7,892 nt of DNA from an uncultured Sphingomonadaceae bacterium (GTDB taxonomy: Bacteria > Pseudomonadota > Alphaproteobacteria > Sphingomonadales > Sphingomonadaceae). The first letter of the stretch is position 1, and every line of letters begins with the position of its first letter. The notes beneath the pieces were generated by a model, which searched no databases, was not told where the DNA came from, and worked only from the letters and a program-made list of their open reading frames with translations. The DNA lies in the NCBI GenBank assembly GCA_937920575.1, contig CAKZSF010000134.1, forward strand, positions 1 to 7,892, written 5' to 3'. Shown here one piece after another: positions 6,075-7,892 of the stretch. The position numbers and the translations under genes are program-made.

Positions 6075-7042
6075 TAGGAAACCTCCTCCAGCACATCTTT
6101 GTAGATTTCATCGGTGCTCGGCAGATCAGCTGCCAGCGCATGTTCAACGGCCTCGTCGATCTCTGCGTCGATATCCGCCACGATCTTGTCCAGCTCTTCT
6201 TCTGTAAACTGGCGCTCCAGCATCACTTTGCGCAATTTGGGAAGCGGGTCTTCCCTCGCCATCTCCTCAAGATGCTCTTTCGGCATATAGGAGAAGTCCG
6301 AGCCAAAGAAGTGGCCCATCATCCGGTAACACATGGCCTCGACCAGAACCGGACCTTTGCCGCTCCGGGCATGCTCAACCGCTTCTTCCATGGCAGGGTA
6401 GACCGCGTTCACATCATTGCCGTCAACCTTGATACCTTTCATCCCATAGCCGGCCGCGCGGCCAGAGATATCCGGGCTGTCGGTGTGATCAGCGAACTTG
6501 GTATGCTCGCCGTACCGGTTGTTCTGGCACAGGAATACGACCGGCAGCTTGTACAGCTGGGCCATGTTCATGGCTTCGTGAAAGCCGCCGATATTGGCCG
6601 CGCCATCGCCAAAGCTCACCAAAGTCACTTTGCCATCGCCATTGTTCTGGCTCGCCATCGCGAGGCCATTGGCAATCGGCAAGCCCGACCCCACTACGCC
6701 GGTTGTCACCATGATCCCCGTGTCAGGATCGGTGATGTGCATGGTGCCGCCTTTGCCTTTGCACGTGCCCGTTTCCTTGCCGAGACATTCGCCCCACCAC
6801 TTCTTGATCGGAATACCTTTGGCGGTTTGCTCGCCCTGCCCGCGGTATGTGCACACGACGTAATCATCATCGTTAAGCGCCGCCATCGCCGCAGCTGAGA
6901 CAAGCTCTTGCCCACGCACACAGTAATACATAACCGCGACTTTGCCCTCCATCAGGAGCGCACGAAATTTCTCGTCCGTGCGGTTCACTTTCATGGTTCG
7001 CGTGTAAACATCGAGCAGCTTTTCGCGTTCTATCTCAGCCAT
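6074..7042 (-). CDS. 2-oxoacid/acetoin dehydrogenase E1 component, alpha subunit
   Basis: A 322-residue alpha subunit carrying the thiamine-diphosphate motif: GDG at 145-147, 26 residues, then Asn174-Asn175 (SFGDGAANIGGFHEAMNMAQ ... FLCQNNRYG). KGKGGTMHI (96-103) and TTGVVGSGLPIANGLAMA (113-130) are typical of PDH/acetoin E1 alpha. His244, in YRMMGHFFGSD, corresponds to human PDH alpha His263 (mature numbering). The other conserved active-site His, of the YRxHG motif (mature His63), is replaced by Gln69 in TYRGQGE, so the active site is not standard. The start at 7042 is the first ATG, with GAAAGG 9 bases upstream; an upstream in-frame TTG at 7063 would add seven residues. It follows the SDR gene by 54 bases and overlaps E1 beta by one base. 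Substrate unknown; it is probably not the housekeeping pyruvate enzyme, given the context. Confidence 0.95.
   Translation of the reverse strand: MAEIEREKLLDVYTRTMKVNRTDEKFRALLMEGKVAVMYYCVRGQELVSAAAMAALNDDDYVVCTYRGQGEQTAKGIPIKKWWGECLGKETGTCKGKGGTMHITDPDTGIMVTTGVVGSGLPIANGLAMASQNNGDGKVTLVSFGDGAANIGGFHEAMNMAQLYKLPVVFLCQNNRYGEHTKFADHTDSPDISGRAAGYGMKGIKVDGNDVNAVYPAMEEAVEHARSGKGPVLVEAMCYRMMGHFFGSDFSYMPKEHLEEMAREDPLPKLRKVMLERQFTEEELDKIVADIDAEIDEAVEHALAADLPSTDEIYKDVLEEVS
6082..6089 (-). promoter_or_regulatory. Strong ribosome binding site for E1 beta
   Basis: GGAGGAGG on the minus strand, 7 bases before the E1 beta ATG and inside the last codons of E1 alpha. It is the best Shine-Dalgarno match in the window and fixes the E1 beta start within the TAATG overlap. 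Confidence 0.8.
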
Positions 7043-7096
7043 GTGAGCAGGCCTTTCTTGCAATGGGTGTCGGTTTTGGGGCGCCGTAAGGAGCGC

Positions 7097-7861
7097 TTAG
7101 AATTGCACGCGCTGGGTAAAGCCGCCATCGACCACCACATTCGCGCCGGTCATATAAGGACAAGCAGGGCTAGCAACGAAGACCACGGCTTTCGCCACTT
7201 CTTCCGGCTCACCAAAACGGCCCATCGGCATTTTCGCCAAGGTTCCCTCGTAAAGCGGAGGTACTGCATCCTTGATGACTTCCCAATTGCCGCCTGGATA
7301 CTCAATCGCGCCAGGCGAGACGCAATTGACGCGGATGCCTTGCGGAGCGAGCGCTTGCGAAAGCTGCGAGCCATGAGTGATCAGCGCCGCCTTCAGCGCA
7401 TTAAAAGCTTGCGGCGCGACAAAGGTTTCCAGTGCCGCGGTCGAGCTCATCAAAACAATTGAACCGGCATCTGAGGCTTCCAAATGAGGCGTGAGCACTT
7501 CGATTGCATTCACCGCGCCCATAATGTCCATATCGAGGCCGTTCTGCCAATCGCCCGTGCCACCGGTGCCGGATGAACTCGCCATGTGAACGAAGATATC
7601 GCAGCCGCCCAGCGCATCCACCGCGCCAGAGACCCACGCTTTGTACGTGTCAGCACCATCAGCCATGTCAACCACAGAACCGTAAACTGCACCGGGGCCA
7701 GCGGCGTCGATTTCTTTGGTAGCGGCTTCGATCTTATCTTCTTTGCGGCTCATGAAAGCGACATCTGCGCCCTCAGCAGCAAAATGCCGAAGCGATGCCA
7801 GGCCCAGCCCATGCGCTCCGCCGTTCATGATGACTTTCTTGCCTTTTAGTCCCAGATCCAT
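7097..7861 (-). CDS. SDR-family protein with altered active site
   Basis: A 254-residue short-chain dehydrogenase/reductase fold of classical length. The glycine-rich cofactor loop is NGGAHGLG (13-20), with Asn in place of the usual Thr. Ser38-Arg39 after the second strand suggests NADP(H). The C-terminal part is classical: GIRVNCVSPGAIE, GRFGEPEEVAKAVVFVASP, MTGANVVVDGG. The catalytic set is not: in MSSTAALETFVAPQAFNALK, Ser140 and Lys157 are kept, but the catalytic Tyr is Phe153 (codon TTT), the usual helix-4 Asn is Asp112, and the NNAG motif is HMAS (92-95). It may therefore be a non-standard enzyme, an isomerase or hydratase-like SDR, or a binding protein. The start at 7861 has GGAGAAGG 5 bases upstream; a GTG at 7876 would add five residues. 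It is the first gene of the E1 operon visible here; the promoter lies beyond the right edge. Confidence 0.92.
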   Translation of the reverse strand: MDLGLKGKKVIMNGGAHGLGLASLRHFAAEGADVAFMSRKEDKIEAATKEIDAAGPGAVYGSVVDMADGADTYKAWVSGAVDALGGCDIFVHMASSSGTGGTGDWQNGLDMDIMGAVNAIEVLTPHLEASDAGSIVLMSSTAALETFVAPQAFNALKAALITHGSQLSQALAPQGIRVNCVSPGAIEYPGGNWEVIKDAVPPLYEGTLAKMPMGRFGEPEEVAKAVVFVASPACPYMTGANVVVDGGFTQRVQF

Positions 7862-7892
7862 CGCTGCCTTCTCCACGTTTGAGTTGTTCTGC

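Noticed and set aside
6140..6898. 252-residue open frame on the plus strand
   Set aside because: It lies wholly antisense to E1 alpha, which has unmistakable thiamine motifs. The translation shows no recognisable domain, and such shadows are common in GC-rich coding DNA.
7043..7063. TTG start for E1 alpha, adding seven residues
   Set aside because: The ATG at 7042 has a GAAAGG at a workable distance, and the extra residues do not match the usual E1 alpha N-terminus.

Overview
The window looks like a catabolic accessory region of an alphaproteobacterium, most likely in the Sphingomonadales (Sphingomonas/Novosphingobium/Erythrobacter type). I infer this from moderate-to-high GC, compact operons with purine-rich ribosome binding sites, and the mix of genes: a Rieske oxygenase, an acyl-CoA synthetase, a VOC protein, an SDR, an NTF2-like protein and a LuxR regulator. 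No RNA gene, insertion sequence, CRISPR array or origin is visible.

Layout from left to right: (1) an AMP-forming acyl-CoA synthetase on the minus strand, cut by the left edge; (2) a 140 bp divergent promoter region; (3) a LuxR-type regulator on the plus strand, with no LuxI-type synthase in view; (4) a convergent VOC/glyoxalase-fold protein on the minus strand; (5) a second divergent promoter region holding a small palindrome; (6) a Rieske [2Fe-2S] non-heme iron oxygenase alpha subunit on the plus strand; (7) a 206 bp convergent gap; (8) a tight minus-strand operon, transcribed right to left: atypical SDR, 2-oxoacid dehydrogenase E1 alpha, E1 beta, a free-standing 76-residue lipoyl domain, and an NTF2/SnoaL-like protein.

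The genes fit a pathway in which a hydrophobic or cyclic substrate is oxygenated (Rieske protein), activated as a CoA thioester (synthetase) and processed by a thiamine-diphosphate dehydrogenase module, with the VOC, NTF2-like and SDR proteins as possible accessory or isomerising enzymes. The substrate cannot be read from the sequence; steroid-, terpenoid- or aromatic-type compounds are guesses from family habits.

The most unusual part is the five-gene minus-strand operon. Its E1 has its own lipoyl domain, but no E2 acyltransferase core or E3 is in the window. The E1 alpha carries Gln where the conserved YRxH active-site His normally sits. The SDR has Phe in place of its catalytic Tyr and also lacks the usual Asn and NNAG residues. 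Several starts were chosen inside longer open frames because the outermost start was a weak codon or overlapped a neighbour.
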